Positions 34,051 through 43,098 of a stretch of DNA of 64,000 nt are shown here, piece by piece. This DNA is from Hyphomicrobium sp. (GTDB lineage Bacteria; Pseudomonadota; Alphaproteobacteria; Rhizobiales; Hyphomicrobiaceae): the NCBI GenBank assembly GCA_016716675.1, contig JADJVG010000003.1, forward strand, positions 200,001-264,000, in the 5' to 3' direction. Position numbers and translations under genes: made by a program. Each line of letters opens with the position of its first letter. The first letter of the stretch is position 1. The notes under the pieces were generated by a model, which saw only the letters and a list, made by a program, of their open reading frames with translations, was not told where the DNA came from and made no database searches.

Positions 34051-35301
34051 ATGTCTGGGTCACACGCGGCGCATTCGGGGAAATCCGAGCCCGCCGCTAC
34101 CGCGCAGGGCAAACCTTCTGAAGCCGTGATGGGCACATATGCTCGTCAGGACGTGGTTTTTGCGCGCGGCGAAGGTTCGTGGCTCTATACAACTTCAGGC
34201 GACAAGTATCTCGACTTCGGCTCCGGCGTTGCGGTTAACGCGCTGGGTCATGCGCATCCGCGACTGGTGGCGGCGCTGACGGAGCAGGCGCAGAAACTCT
34301 GGCACACCTCAAACCTCTACCGCGTTGAAGGCCAGGAAGCGCTGGCTGGGCAGTTGACCGAGCTGACGTTCGCCGAGCGCATCTTCTTCTGCAATTCGGG
34401 CGCTGAGGCCTGTGAAGGCGCGATCAAGGTTGCGCGCCGCTATCAGTACGTCTCGGGGCATCCCGAACGCTGGCGCATCATTACGTTCCGCGGCGCCTTC
34501 CATGGCCGCACGCTGGCGACGTTGGCGGCCGGCGGCAACGACAAATACCTCGAAGGCTTCGGTCCCGAAGCGGATGGTTTCGATCACGTCACATTCGGCG
34601 ATCACGAGGGCTTGGAAACAGCCATCGGTCCTGAAACAGCGGCGATCATGGTTGAGCCGATCCAGGGTGAAGGCGGTATCCGGTCAATCCCGAAGCAATG
34701 CCTGATCGGTCTGCGCGAACTTTGCGACAAACACGGATTGTTGCTCGTGTTCGACGAAGTTCAAACGGGCGTCGGCCGCACGGGCAAGCTGTTCGCGCAT
34801 GAATGGGCCGGCATCACGCCGGATGTCATGGCGATTGCGAAGGGCCTCGGCGGCGGTTTTCCGGTCGGCGCGGTGCTGGCGACGGCGGAAGCAGCCAAGG
34901 GCATGACGCCCGGCACGCATGGATCGACATTCGGTGGCAATCCGCTGGCGATGTCGGTTGCGCGTGAAGTTATCGCGATTGTCAGCGAGCCGGAATTCCT
35001 CGATGCCGTGCAGGCGCGGGCGTTGCGTTTGAAACAGGGGCTCGCCCGCCTCAAGGACCTCTATCCCGATCTTGTCGAAGACCTGCGCGGCGAAGGTCTG
35101 TTGACCGGGCTCAAGTTGAAGGCGCGCGTGCAACCGGCGCAGGTCGTCAAGGCGGCGACCGCTGAAAAACTGCTGCTCGTGGGCGCCGGCGATAATACGG
35201 TGCGCGTGATGCCACCCCTCAACGTCACCGATGCCGACCTTGCCGAAGGCGTCGAACGCCTGTCGCGTGCTCTCGCGCACGTTTCGAAATCTCTATCTTG
35301 A
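34051..35301 (+). CDS. argD: Acetylornithine aminotransferase
   Basis: PLP-dependent class III aminotransferase of arginine (and often lysine) biosynthesis. 416 residues from 34051, with GAGGA upstream; the homologous core starts near residue 27 (MGTYARQDVVF), so a later start is possible. Motifs are FFCNSGAEACEGAIK, the substrate-side VEPIQGEGG, LLVFDEVQTGVGRTG and the PLP lysine in AIAKGLGGGFP. The argF ATG follows the stop codon directly, so the two are co-transcribed. Confidence 0.93.
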   Translation: MSGSHAAHSGKSEPAATAQGKPSEAVMGTYARQDVVFARGEGSWLYTTSGDKYLDFGSGVAVNALGHAHPRLVAALTEQAQKLWHTSNLYRVEGQEALAGQLTELTFAERIFFCNSGAEACEGAIKVARRYQYVSGHPERWRIITFRGAFHGRTLATLAAGGNDKYLEGFGPEADGFDHVTFGDHEGLETAIGPETAAIMVEPIQGEGGIRSIPKQCLIGLRELCDKHGLLLVFDEVQTGVGRTGKLFAHEWAGITPDVMAIAKGLGGGFPVGAVLATAEAAKGMTPGTHGSTFGGNPLAMSVAREVIAIVSEPEFLDAVQARALRLKQGLARLKDLYPDLVEDLRGEGLLTGLKLKARVQPAQVVKAATAEKLLLVGAGDNTVRVMPPLNVTDADLAEGVERLSRALAHVSKSLS

Positions 35302-36261
35302 ATGTCTCAGCCAACCGAAGCGCACCTCATGGCCCAAAAATCATCTCCACGGCATTTCATCGATATTTCGGACCACGATCCGAAAACCCTGCGCCGCATC
35401 ATCGACGCCGCGCATGCGATGAAGAAAGCCGGCAAAAAAGTGCCGGCCAATCTCCGGCCAAAAGGCATCGAAGACGCTAATCTCGTGATGATCTTCGAGA
35501 AGCCGTCAACGCGCACGCGGGTGTCGTTCGACATTGCCATGCGCCAACTTGGCGGCGGCGCGCTGTCGCTCAATCACACCGATCTGCAGCTCGGACGCGG
35601 TGAATCGGTGGCCGACACGGCGCGCGTGTTATCGCGCTATGCCGACGCCATCATGATCCGCGCTAACGCGCACGCGACGGTGCTCGGCCTCGCTGAGTAT
35701 GCGACGATCCCGGTCATCAATGGGTTGACCGAGAAAAGCCATCCCTGCCAGATTATGGCCGATATTCAGACATTTGAAGAGCACCTCGGCCCGATTAAAG
35801 GCCGCACCGTCGCTTGGGTGGGTGATGGCAACAACGTCGCCGTGTCGTGGATGCATGCTGCCGCCCGCTTTGGCTTCACGCTGCATCTCGCGTGCCCGAA
35901 GTCGCTGTATCCGGAAGACGCGGCGCTCGATTGGGCGCGTTCGGAAAAGGCCGCCGTTTCGGTCTGCGATGATCCTGAAAAGGCCGTGCGCGGCGCCGAT
36001 TGCGTGGTCACCGATACCTGGGTGTCGATGGGGCAGTCGGATGCTGCCAAACGCAAGAAGACGCTGGCGCCATTCGCCGTTGATGCCAAACTGATGAGCA
36101 AGGCCGCCAAGGGCGCGATCTTCATGCATTGTCTGCCGGCGTACCGCGGCCATGAAGTGACCGCCGAAGTACTAGACGGCCCGCAATCCGTGATCTGGGA
36201 CGAAGCCGAAAATCGCCTGCATGCGCAGAAGGCTATTCTGGCCTGGTGTCTTGGCGCGTAA
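35302..36261 (+). CDS. argF: Ornithine carbamoyltransferase
   Basis: Makes citrulline from ornithine and carbamoyl phosphate. The frame starts at 35302 directly after the argD stop; an ATG at 35329 (MAQKSSPRHF) is an alternative and neither has a clear ribosome binding site. Carbamoyl-phosphate motif EKPSTRTRVSF (about 58-68), HPCQIMAD (about 147) and the ornithine-side FMHCLPAYRG (about 275) are all intact. 319 residues or 310 from the inner start. Confidence 0.95.
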   Translation: MSQPTEAHLMAQKSSPRHFIDISDHDPKTLRRIIDAAHAMKKAGKKVPANLRPKGIEDANLVMIFEKPSTRTRVSFDIAMRQLGGGALSLNHTDLQLGRGESVADTARVLSRYADAIMIRANAHATVLGLAEYATIPVINGLTEKSHPCQIMADIQTFEEHLGPIKGRTVAWVGDGNNVAVSWMHAAARFGFTLHLACPKSLYPEDAALDWARSEKAAVSVCDDPEKAVRGADCVVTDTWVSMGQSDAAKRKKTLAPFAVDAKLMSKAAKGAIFMHCLPAYRGHEVTAEVLDGPQSVIWDEAENRLHAQKAILAWCLGA

Positions 36262-36346
36262 CGGTGCCTTGGGGCGTAACCCGAAACGACGATCGCGCGG
36301 CGATTAGAATCGCGTGCACGCACAGTACCAGCGAGGAGCATGACGC

Positions 36347-37317
36347 ATGGCCGGTCCGGCACCATCGCCAGCGGTGCTGAATTTACCCGCCGATGACTGT
36401 GTCATCGTCTTTCGCACCGAACGCTCCGGCGTTTACGGACGCTTGGTGCGGCTCGGAGCCGTTGCACAAAACATTCTGAAGCCGCACGCCTTGCCGGCGG
36501 TTGCGGCAACGCCGCTCGGTGAAGCCGTCGCACTCGCCGCCTTGCTCGGCTCGGCGTTGCCGGAACGCGGCAACATCGCGGTTCAGACGAAAACCAACGG
36601 CATCGTCTCGATGCTCTACGCCGATTGCGAAGCGCCGGGCCAGCTGCGCGGCTATGCGCGCTGTGACGCGGGCACGCTGGCGGCGCTGACCGCAAGCGGC
36701 GAACCTCTCAACGCGGAAAACCTGATCGGCGCCGGGCATCTGGCGTTCACCATTGATATGCAAGGTGATGCTGCGCCCTACCAGGGCGTGATTGCGCTTG
36801 ACGGCGCGACGTTGGCTCAAAGTGCGGCGCACTATTTCGAACAGCGCGAAGCCTTGCCGACATTTGTGCGCCTTGCAGTCGCGCAGCACTATGCGGGCGC
36901 CCACAACGGTTTGCCGGTGCAATGCAGTGGCGCTGCGGCGGCATCATGATTCAGGACCCACAGCCGTCGCGCGATGACGAGAGCAGTGACGCGGCCGATG
37001 GTGATGATACGTGGCAGCGCGTGCGTATGTTGACGGCAACGATCGAGGATCATGAATTGCTCGATCCGGCGCTCACCGCCGAGCGGCTATTGCTGCGCCT
37101 ATTTCACGAAGAAGGTGTGGTCATCGAACGGGTCGTGCCGCTGCGATCGTATTGCAAATGCTCGCGCGATAAGATCGCCAAGGTGCTGACGACGTTCGGT
37201 GCCGACGATATCCGGGATATGCGTGACGACGCGGGCAACATCACCGTGACGTGTGAATTCTGCGCCACGAAATACGCTTTCGACGCGGCGGAAATCGCCG
37301 CGCTGCAAGCACCGTGA
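36347..37317 (+). pseudogene. hslO: Hsp33 redox chaperone gene (hslO) split by a frameshift
   Basis: Redox-regulated holdase. The N-terminal frame from 36347 (GAGGAG 8 bases upstream) carries the Hsp33 core (RTERSGVYGRLVRLG, TKTNGIVSMLYAD, AQSAAHYFEQREALPTFVRLAV) and then stops at 36949. The C-terminal frame continues from about 36922 with QWRCGGIMIQ, ATIEDHELLDP, LLRLFHEEGV and the zinc cysteines (CKC and CEFC). A 5-base near-duplication (TGCAA-TGCAG, about 36918-36927) explains the shift; removing it gives LPVQWRCGG in one frame. The broken product would lack the redox switch. It follows argD-argF as in other Rhizobiales. Confidence 0.8.
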
Positions 37318-37333
37318 GCAACGGTTGCCGTGT

Positions 37334-37864
37334 TTACTGCGACAGCACCTTGTCGCTGCCGGTCTTTTCGCGCGGATCGCCGCTTTCCGGCTTCTTGCCC
37401 GACGTATCGTATTCCGTCTTAGAGCGCGCACCAGCAATCTGATCGCCGCTCAAAACACAAGTGTTGGCGGTGTCCATCAGCTTGAAGGCCGGGTTCTGGC
37501 GATCGACAAACTCGGCACGCGAAACTTTACCGTCGTTGTTGGCGTCAAAGTAGTCATGGTCAACCGTCTGGAACATGCGGTCCGTCTTGACCATCTCGCT
37601 CCACTCGGTGGTGCTGAGCCCATCGTCGCGGTCGGCGTCGGCAGCATTGAAGAGTTCGCTGGCGTAGGCCTTCCACTCATCGCAGGTCACGGAGTTATCG
37701 CGGTTGCGATCCCAGCTTCCTGCCGCCATCAAAAACACGCGGTCCGTTTCCGAGACTTTATTGGAGCCCGTAATCGCCCCGATCGAGCTCAATGGTGATG
37801 TCGAGCATGCCGCGAGCGGAAGCAGTCCAGCGAATGCGAAAATGGCGGCGGTCGTGCGCAACAT
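37334..37864 (-). CDS. EF-hand lipoprotein
   Basis: 176 residues with a signal peptide and lipobox LAAC (Cys at about residue 20), so probably lipid-anchored. Three EF-hand-like calcium loops are visible: DRNRDNSVTCDEW, DADRDDGLSTTEW and DANNDGKVSRAEF. The C-terminus is polar and disordered (KKPESGDPREKTGSDK). It is convergent with hslO. Calcium binding is inferred from the loops; the role is not known. Confidence 0.8.
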   Translation of the reverse strand: MLRTTAAIFAFAGLLPLAACSTSPLSSIGAITGSNKVSETDRVFLMAAGSWDRNRDNSVTCDEWKAYASELFNAADADRDDGLSTTEWSEMVKTDRMFQTVDHDYFDANNDGKVSRAEFVDRQNPAFKLMDTANTCVLSGDQIAGARSKTEYDTSGKKPESGDPREKTGSDKVLSQ

Positions 37865-38106
37865 GATGCGGGCTCTCGATCAATTGAGGCGGTCGGATGA
37901 CGAACTATGAGTCTCCTTCCTAGCCGTGAAATTGCGTCCGGCACACGGCAGGGGCCGATTTTCAAGTGGGAATAGTTTATTCGGCAAGTCGGCTGTCGCT
38001 CAGGTGTCACACGCCACTGAGACGCTAACGCTCTAAAATACCTTTGTTTTTGCCTGAATGGGGCGTGGCGCGCGCGGGATCGGCGCGCTGTACTCCGGGG
38101 CGCACC

Positions 38107-39270
38107 TCAACTTTCGGCCCAGTCTCCGAGGCGCTTCAGGAAGCCCATGCATTTGGTCAGTTGATCGCGTGCCAGCCATTCGTTGGCGGCGTGGGCTTGG
38201 GCGATGTCGCCCGGGCCGCAGACGATGGCTTGCGAGCCTGCATCCTGAAAAAGTCCGGCTTCCGTGGCGTAGGAAACGCCGTGCGTCTTGTTTTGACCGG
38301 CGAGCTTCAATGTCAGCGCGACGATCTCGGACTCGGCGCTGACGCCGAAGGGCGGAACGTTATTGGCGCGCACAATCGAGATGGTAGCTTCCGGCGCGAT
38401 GCGACGCATCTCCGGCAAGCAATTCTCTTCGGCGAAGGTGATCAAGCGGCGTTCGATCGCGCTAACGTCGAGGCCAGGAACAGAGCGCACGTCAAAGCCA
38501 AACCGGCAGGTCACCGGCACGATGTTGGTTGCCGTGCCGCCGTCGATCCGCGTGACTTGCAGCGTTGCGTAAGGCGGCTCGAACCGGTCATTTCGCGCTG
38601 AAACCGGGAGCTCGGCTTCGATGCGCTCGAGTTCTCCGATCAGCCGCATGGCATAGGTGATCGCATTGACGCCGAGGTGGGCCATGCTTGAATGCATGGC
38701 GCGGCCGGTCACCTCGACCAGCCAGCGCACAGGCCCCTTATGCGCGTCGACCACCTGCATCGAGGTCGGCTCGCCAACGATCGTCAGGCGCGGCTTAGGT
38801 AGCGTGCGGCCGAACTCAGCGATCATCGGGCGCACGCCGAGACAGCCGACTTCTTCGTCGTAAGAGAACGCAAGGTGGATCGGTGTCTTCAGGCGGCGGC
38901 GCTTATAATCCGGAACGCTGGCCAAAGCGCAGGCCAAGAACCCCTTCATATCGCACGTTCCGCGGCCATAGAGGCGGTCGTCGTCACCAATGCGCAGCGT
39001 GAACGGATCGCTGTCCCAGATCTGGCCATCAACCGGCACCACATCGGTATGCCCCGACAGCGCAATGCCGCCGACGTCCTGCGGACCGATGGTTGCGAAC
39101 AGACAGGCTTTGTCGCCTTCGGGTGAAGCCACGCGCGCCGATAAGACGCCGTGCTGCAATAGGTAATCCTCGACGAAGGCGATCAGTTCGAGGTTACTCT
39201 TATAGCTGGTCGTGTCGAACGCGACGAGGCGGACGAGAAGCTCTTCGGGCGTGTAAACGGGGCCGCTCAT
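38107..39270 (-). CDS. argE: Acetylornithine deacetylase
   Basis: M20 zinc peptidase-family enzyme releasing ornithine from N-acetylornithine. 387 residues. Zinc-ligand motifs are SGHTDVVPVDG (about 73), GRGTCDMKGFLA (about 105), SYDEEVGCLG (the Glu-Glu pair, about 137) and VGEPTS; the dimerisation lid includes TGRAMHSS. Its presence beside argD and argF suggests the linear ornithine route, though an argJ may exist elsewhere. apaG lies 39 bases upstream on the same strand. Confidence 0.9.
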   Translation of the reverse strand: MSGPVYTPEELLVRLVAFDTTSYKSNLELIAFVEDYLLQHGVLSARVASPEGDKACLFATIGPQDVGGIALSGHTDVVPVDGQIWDSDPFTLRIGDDDRLYGRGTCDMKGFLACALASVPDYKRRRLKTPIHLAFSYDEEVGCLGVRPMIAEFGRTLPKPRLTIVGEPTSMQVVDAHKGPVRWLVEVTGRAMHSSMAHLGVNAITYAMRLIGELERIEAELPVSARNDRFEPPYATLQVTRIDGGTATNIVPVTCRFGFDVRSVPGLDVSAIERRLITFAEENCLPEMRRIAPEATISIVRANNVPPFGVSAESEIVALTLKLAGQNKTHGVSYATEAGLFQDAGSQAIVCGPGDIAQAHAANEWLARDQLTKCMGFLKRLGDWAES

Positions 39271-39309
39271 TGGATCTCATGCGTCCGATTCAATATCGAC
39301 AGGCGCCGC

Positions 39310-39762
39310 TCAATTCATGCTGCGCTGGGTGTAGGGGCTATCGAGCGAAAACGCCGGGATCGCGACATCGAACAGTTTTCCGGCCTCATCTTCCATCTGA
39401 TAGCTGCCCACCATGATACCCTGCGGCGTCTTCAATGGGCAGCCCGATGTGTAGTTGAACGATCCCCCCGGCGGAATGGTCGGCGTTTGCCCAACGACGC
39501 CGGGGCCGCGTACTTCTTCGGTGCGGCCCATGCCGTCGGTGATCCGCCATACGCGCGTTTTGAGCTGGACGGTTTCGGTGCCGCCGTTGCTGATCTCGAC
39601 ATCGTAGGACCACACGAAGTGACTGTCCTCGGGGGACGACTGATCGTCGAGATACTTCGGCTCCACGCGAATGCGGATGCCGCGCGTGATGGCCTCGTAG
39701 GCGTGCGCCTCGATATCCTTGACGGCCTTCTTGCGCGGCACGGCCGGGGGGCTCTTCTTCAT
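39310..39762 (-). CDS. apaG: ApaG-domain protein
   Basis: 150 residues with the fibronectin-like ApaG fold: ITRGIRIRVEPKYLDDQSS, VWSYDVEISNGG, LKTRVWRITDG, EEVRGPGVVGQTPTIPPGGSFNYTSGCPL and GSYQMED. The first 17 residues are a basic extension. Proteins of this family are annotated as Co2+/Mg2+ efflux-linked, but the molecular role is unsettled. It lies 7 bases after metZ on the same strand, a conserved Rhizobiales pairing. Confidence 0.92.
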   Translation of the reverse strand: MKKSPPAVPRKKAVKDIEAHAYEAITRGIRIRVEPKYLDDQSSPEDSHFVWSYDVEISNGGTETVQLKTRVWRITDGMGRTEEVRGPGVVGQTPTIPPGGSFNYTSGCPLKTPQGIMVGSYQMEDEAGKLFDVAIPAFSLDSPYTQRSMN

Positions 39763-39769
39763 CTCGGTC

Positions 39770-40981
39770 TCAACTACGAGCGGCAGCGAGTGCCGTTGTT
39801 ACGTCATCGATCAAATCTTCAGCGGCTTCCAGGCCCACCGACAAGCGGATGATACCATCGCTGATGCTGAGTTCGGCGCGCTGTTCGGGCGTAAGCTTAA
39901 AGTGGGTCGTGGTGGCCGGGTGCGTGACGAGGCTCTTGGTATCGCCGAGATTATTGGAAATCTTAACGAGACGCAGCGCGTTCAAGAACTTGAAGGCGCC
40001 GGCTTTGCCGCCCGCCACTTCGAACGCAATCATCTGGCCGCCACCCGGCATCTGAGCTGCAGCGAGAGCCGCTTGCGGATGATCGGCGCGACCAGGATAG
40101 ATGACACGGGTCACGTTGCTCTGTGTGGGAAGAATATCGGCGAGCTGGCGCGCGCTTTCACACTGCGCTTTGATCCGCAGCGGAATGGTTTCAAGGCTCT
40201 TCAGCATGATCCAGGCGGTGAACGGGCTCATCGCCGGGCCGGTTTGGCGAACCCAGTCCTGCAGATACTTGGTCAGGAAATCCGTTGAACATAGCACCGC
40301 GCCGCCGAGGCAGCGGCCCTGGCCATCGATGTGCTTGGTTGTCGAATAGACGACGATATCGGCGCCGAGCGCCAGCGGCCGTTGCAGCATCGGCGTCGCG
40401 AACACGTTATCGACGATCGACAGAATGCCATTGTCGCGGGCAATTTTGCAGACGGCTTTGATATCGACGAGTTCGAGCGTCGGGTTTGATGGCGTCTCGA
40501 AGAAGAACATCTTCGTGTTCGGGCGGACGGCGGCGCGCCACTGATCGAGATCCTTGCCATCGACCAATGTGCAATCAATGCCGAAGCGCGGACACAGCGT
40601 CTCGACGACATAGCGGCACGAGCCGAACATCGCGCGGGCGGCGACAACGTGATCGCCGGTCTTCATATACGACAGCATGGAAGCAGTGACGGCGGCCATG
40701 CCAGTGGCGGTGGAGCGGCACTCTTCGGCGCCTTCGAAAATTTTCAGCCGGTCTTCGAACATCGACACGGTCGGATTGCCGAACCGCGAATACTGATACC
40801 CCGGGTCTTCATTCTTGAAGCGGGCTTCGGCCTGTTCGGCGCTGTTGTAAATGAAGCCCTGCGTCAGAAACAACGCTTCCGACGTTTCGTTGTATTGCGA
40901 GCGTAATGCGCCGGCATGGACCAATTGGGTCTCCGGTCGCCAGCTCTTGGATGGATCGTCTTTTTTCGGATCATTCGACAT
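39770..40981 (-). CDS. metZ: O-succinylhomoserine sulfhydrylase
   Basis: PLP enzyme making homocysteine directly from O-succinylhomoserine and sulfide. 403 residues with the Cys/Met-metabolism signature: YQYSRFGNPTVSMFE, FFETPSNPTLE, and the PLP-lysine block YSTTKHIDGQGRCLGGAV. It is assigned as MetZ rather than MetB or MetC from the ETQLVHAG start and the riboswitch context. A SAM-II riboswitch lies in its leader, so it should be turned down when SAM is abundant. apaG follows in the same unit. Confidence 0.93.
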   Translation of the reverse strand: MSNDPKKDDPSKSWRPETQLVHAGALRSQYNETSEALFLTQGFIYNSAEQAEARFKNEDPGYQYSRFGNPTVSMFEDRLKIFEGAEECRSTATGMAAVTASMLSYMKTGDHVVAARAMFGSCRYVVETLCPRFGIDCTLVDGKDLDQWRAAVRPNTKMFFFETPSNPTLELVDIKAVCKIARDNGILSIVDNVFATPMLQRPLALGADIVVYSTTKHIDGQGRCLGGAVLCSTDFLTKYLQDWVRQTGPAMSPFTAWIMLKSLETIPLRIKAQCESARQLADILPTQSNVTRVIYPGRADHPQAALAAAQMPGGGQMIAFEVAGGKAGAFKFLNALRLVKISNNLGDTKSLVTHPATTTHFKLTPEQRAELSISDGIIRLSVGLEAAEDLIDDVTTALAAARS

Positions 40982-41052
40982 GTGCGCCTGAGCCCCAGTA
41001 AGCTGAGTGTGTGAGCCAAGTCCGGAGCCAGCCGTGTGCTGAAACGGACAAC

Positions 41053-41100
41053 AAAAAACCCCGGCCTTCCATCAGCGCCGGACTTAGAACTGCCGGGCGC
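41053..41100 (-). promoter_or_regulatory. Attenuator hairpins in the metZ leader
   Basis: On the minus strand CCGGC/GCCGG (41077-41081 with 41061-41065) followed by GGGGTTTTTT makes a terminator. The same upstream arm (41075-41081) can instead pair with GCGCCCGG (41093-41100) in an antiterminator. The two structures exclude each other. Confidence 0.5.
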
Positions 41101-41120
41101 GGGGAACCGGGGGCGCACTC

Positions 41121-41175
41121 GGCCTCTTTAGCAATTTGTTTTACGTGGCTGCAAGCCGGCCGGCAAAAGACCACG
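41121..41175 (-). ncRNA. SAM-II riboswitch aptamer
   Basis: On the minus strand a P1 stem CGTGGT/GCCACG encloses a loop beginning with TTTTGCC and ending in TTGCA. Then comes an A-rich linker (TAAAACAAATT) and the conserved GCTAAAGAGG 3' element. This order (stem, loop with U-rich then UUGCA, A-rich junction, GCUAAA-purine end) is that of the SAM-II pseudoknot, a class known upstream of metA and metZ in Alphaproteobacteria. It lies about 140 bases before metZ. Confidence 0.85.
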
Positions 41176-41257
41176 ACTTCAAGTACCCGAATTAGCGTTG
41201 TGGCCCCTTGGCGTCAAGAGCGCCTTCCGCTAGAGCGAACCTGTCGCAAGGAATCGA

Positions 41258-42385
41258 TTGATTAACATGGTCAAGACAGGCGCTACGAAGGCCACCGCGG
41301 AGGTGCCGGTTTCCGGCATTCTACCGTCTCAGGCGTTGACGCGATTGATCGCGAACGGGCAGATCATTCTGTCTGAACCTATTGCCGACGCGCAATTACA
41401 ACCCGCCAGCCTTGATTTGCGGCTCGGTGCCGTCGCCTATCGCGTGCGCGCAAGTTTTCTGCCGCAGCCCGGATCGCGCGTGCAGACCAAACTCGACGAG
41501 CTGGCGATGCACGCGATCAGCCTTAGCCAAGGCGCCGTGCTGGAGACGGGCTGCGTCTATATTGTTCCACTGCTCGAAAGCCTGGATCTGCCCGATAGCA
41601 TCGAAGCCTCCGCCAACCCGAAAAGCTCGACCGGTCGCCTCGATGTGTTCACGCGCGTAATCGCCGATGGCGTCGCGGCCTTCGATCAGATTCCGGCGGG
41701 TTATAAGGGCCCGCTCTACGCTGAGATCTGCCCGCAGACATTCCCGATCGTTGTGCGCAAGGGGTCGCGCCTGTCGCAAATCCGCTTCCGCATCGGAGCG
41801 GCGACCGACAGCGACGCCCAGCTTCTCGAACTGCACAAACGCGAACAACTCGTGTCGGATCGTGACGCAGACATCTCGGGCGGCATTGCATTGTCCGTCG
41901 ATCTGGTCGGCGATAAAACCGGGCTCGTCGGCTTCCGTGCCCGCCGCCACACCGGCGTCGTCGATGTCGACAAGCCGGGCAGTTGTCCGATTGACGAGTA
42001 TTGGGACCCGATTTATGCGCGTGGCAAGCACCGCCTGATCCTTGACCCCGATCAGTTCTATATTCTGGCGTCGAAGGAGGCCGTGCACGTGCCGCCGTCG
42101 CACGCCGCCGAAATGGTACCGTTCAATCCGTTGGTAGGCGAGTTCCGCGTGCACTACGCCGGCTTCATGGACCCCGGTTTCGGCCATGCCGCCGCCGGCG
42201 GGCACGGGTCTCGCGTCGTGCTGGAGGTGCGCTCCCACAAGGTGCCGTTCATCCTCGAACACGGGCAGATCATCGGTCGTTTAATCTACGAGCGCATGAC
42301 CGAGACCCCGGATCTCGTGTATGGCCGGGACCTTAAATCCAACTACCAGGGCCAGGGCCTGAAGCTCTCCAAGCACTTCAAATAG
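41258..42385 (+). CDS. dcd: 2'-deoxycytidine 5'-triphosphate deaminase (tandem-domain type)
   Basis: Supplies dUTP for dTTP synthesis. 375 residues, about twice the length of the E. coli enzyme, consistent with the alphaproteobacterial double-domain form. The first half has QLQPASLDLRLG and SANPKSSTGRLDVFTRV with GYKGPLYAEICPQTF; the second half repeats the fold (LASKEAVHVPPSHAAEMVPF, HYAGFMDPGFGH, LEVRSHKVPFILEHGQIIGRL). AAGGA lies 5 bases before the TTG at 41258; ATG at 41267 is the alternative start. It is divergent from metZ. Confidence 0.92.
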   Translation: MINMVKTGATKATAEVPVSGILPSQALTRLIANGQIILSEPIADAQLQPASLDLRLGAVAYRVRASFLPQPGSRVQTKLDELAMHAISLSQGAVLETGCVYIVPLLESLDLPDSIEASANPKSSTGRLDVFTRVIADGVAAFDQIPAGYKGPLYAEICPQTFPIVVRKGSRLSQIRFRIGAATDSDAQLLELHKREQLVSDRDADISGGIALSVDLVGDKTGLVGFRARRHTGVVDVDKPGSCPIDEYWDPIYARGKHRLILDPDQFYILASKEAVHVPPSHAAEMVPFNPLVGEFRVHYAGFMDPGFGHAAAGGHGSRVVLEVRSHKVPFILEHGQIIGRLIYERMTETPDLVYGRDLKSNYQGQGLKLSKHFK

Positions 42386-42623
42386 CCACCCGCCGGATAT
42401 TCAAGACCGTTTGTCTGCGGTCGGAGGGCTGCCGCTGGCCGCGCCGTTGACGGCCTCGTTTCCGCCCGGTTTGTAAGGCTTTTCTGGCGCTGCGTAGTGT
42501 TTTTTGGCCACAAACGGCCCGGTTTTTGAAAAAGCGGCAAAACCTTTAAGAAAACCGCTGTTTTTTGGCCTCGAATCTGTACTGTTCAACCCATCGTCGA
42601 TTCGTTCCTAGAGGGAAATTCCA

Positions 42624-42950
42624 ATGGCAAAAGCTGCCGCAAAAGCACCCGCCGCTAAGGCTGCTGCAAAAGTTGAAACCGTTACGCTGAAGCACATCGC
42701 CGCGACGCTGGCCGAAGCGCATGAGATTCCGAAGAAGCAGTCGATCGCGCTTCTCGAAGACCTCGTTGCAACGATCGCCAAGCACCTCAAGAAGGGCGCC
42801 CGCATCCGCATCGGCGGCCTCGGCGTTCTGCAGGTTCGCAAGCGCCCCGCACGCATGGGCCGCAACCCGGCCACGGGCGAAGCCATCAAGATCAAGGCAT
42901 CGAAGAAGATCGCTTTCCGCGCTGCCAAGGAACTGAAAGAGTCGGTCTAA
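42624..42950 (+). CDS. HU-family DNA-binding protein with Lys/Ala-rich N-terminus
   Basis: Nucleoid protein of 108 residues. A basic AKAA-repeat tail of about 17 residues precedes the HU/IHF fold (LKHIAATLAEAHEIPKKQSIALLEDL, KKGARIRIGGLGVLQVRKRPARMGRNPATGEAIKIKASKKIAFRAAKEL). The RNPATGE arm tip that enters the minor groove is intact. AGAGGGAA lies 5 bases before the ATG. The 238-base upstream gap is AT-rich near the start and holds its promoter. Confidence 0.93.
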   Translation: MAKAAAKAPAAKAAAKVETVTLKHIAATLAEAHEIPKKQSIALLEDLVATIAKHLKKGARIRIGGLGVLQVRKRPARMGRNPATGEAIKIKASKKIAFRAAKELKESV

Positions 42951-42975
42951 GCGATCGCCTCTTTTTACAGGACCG

Positions 42976-43004
42976 AAAAAGCCGCCCCTTGAGGCGGCTT
43001 TTTT
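42976..43004. terminator. Bidirectional terminator between the HU gene and dapE
   Basis: AAAAAGCCGCC (42976-42986) pairs with GGCGGCTTTTTT (42993-43004) around a CCTTGA loop. A and T tracts on both sides let it serve the HU gene and the convergent dapE. Confidence 0.9.
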
Positions 43005-43098
43005 GTTTGCGCTGGCGACTCTCCTTCGTCGAGCCGGCCGCCAGCGCGGGCTCTGGATCGACGTAGGAGAGTCGCCACCTCCAAGCATAGAGCCCAAA

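Noticed and set aside
36913..36930. Programmed ribosomal frameshifting in hslO
   Set aside because: No slippery heptamer or pseudoknot is evident at the junction; a short duplication explains the shift better.
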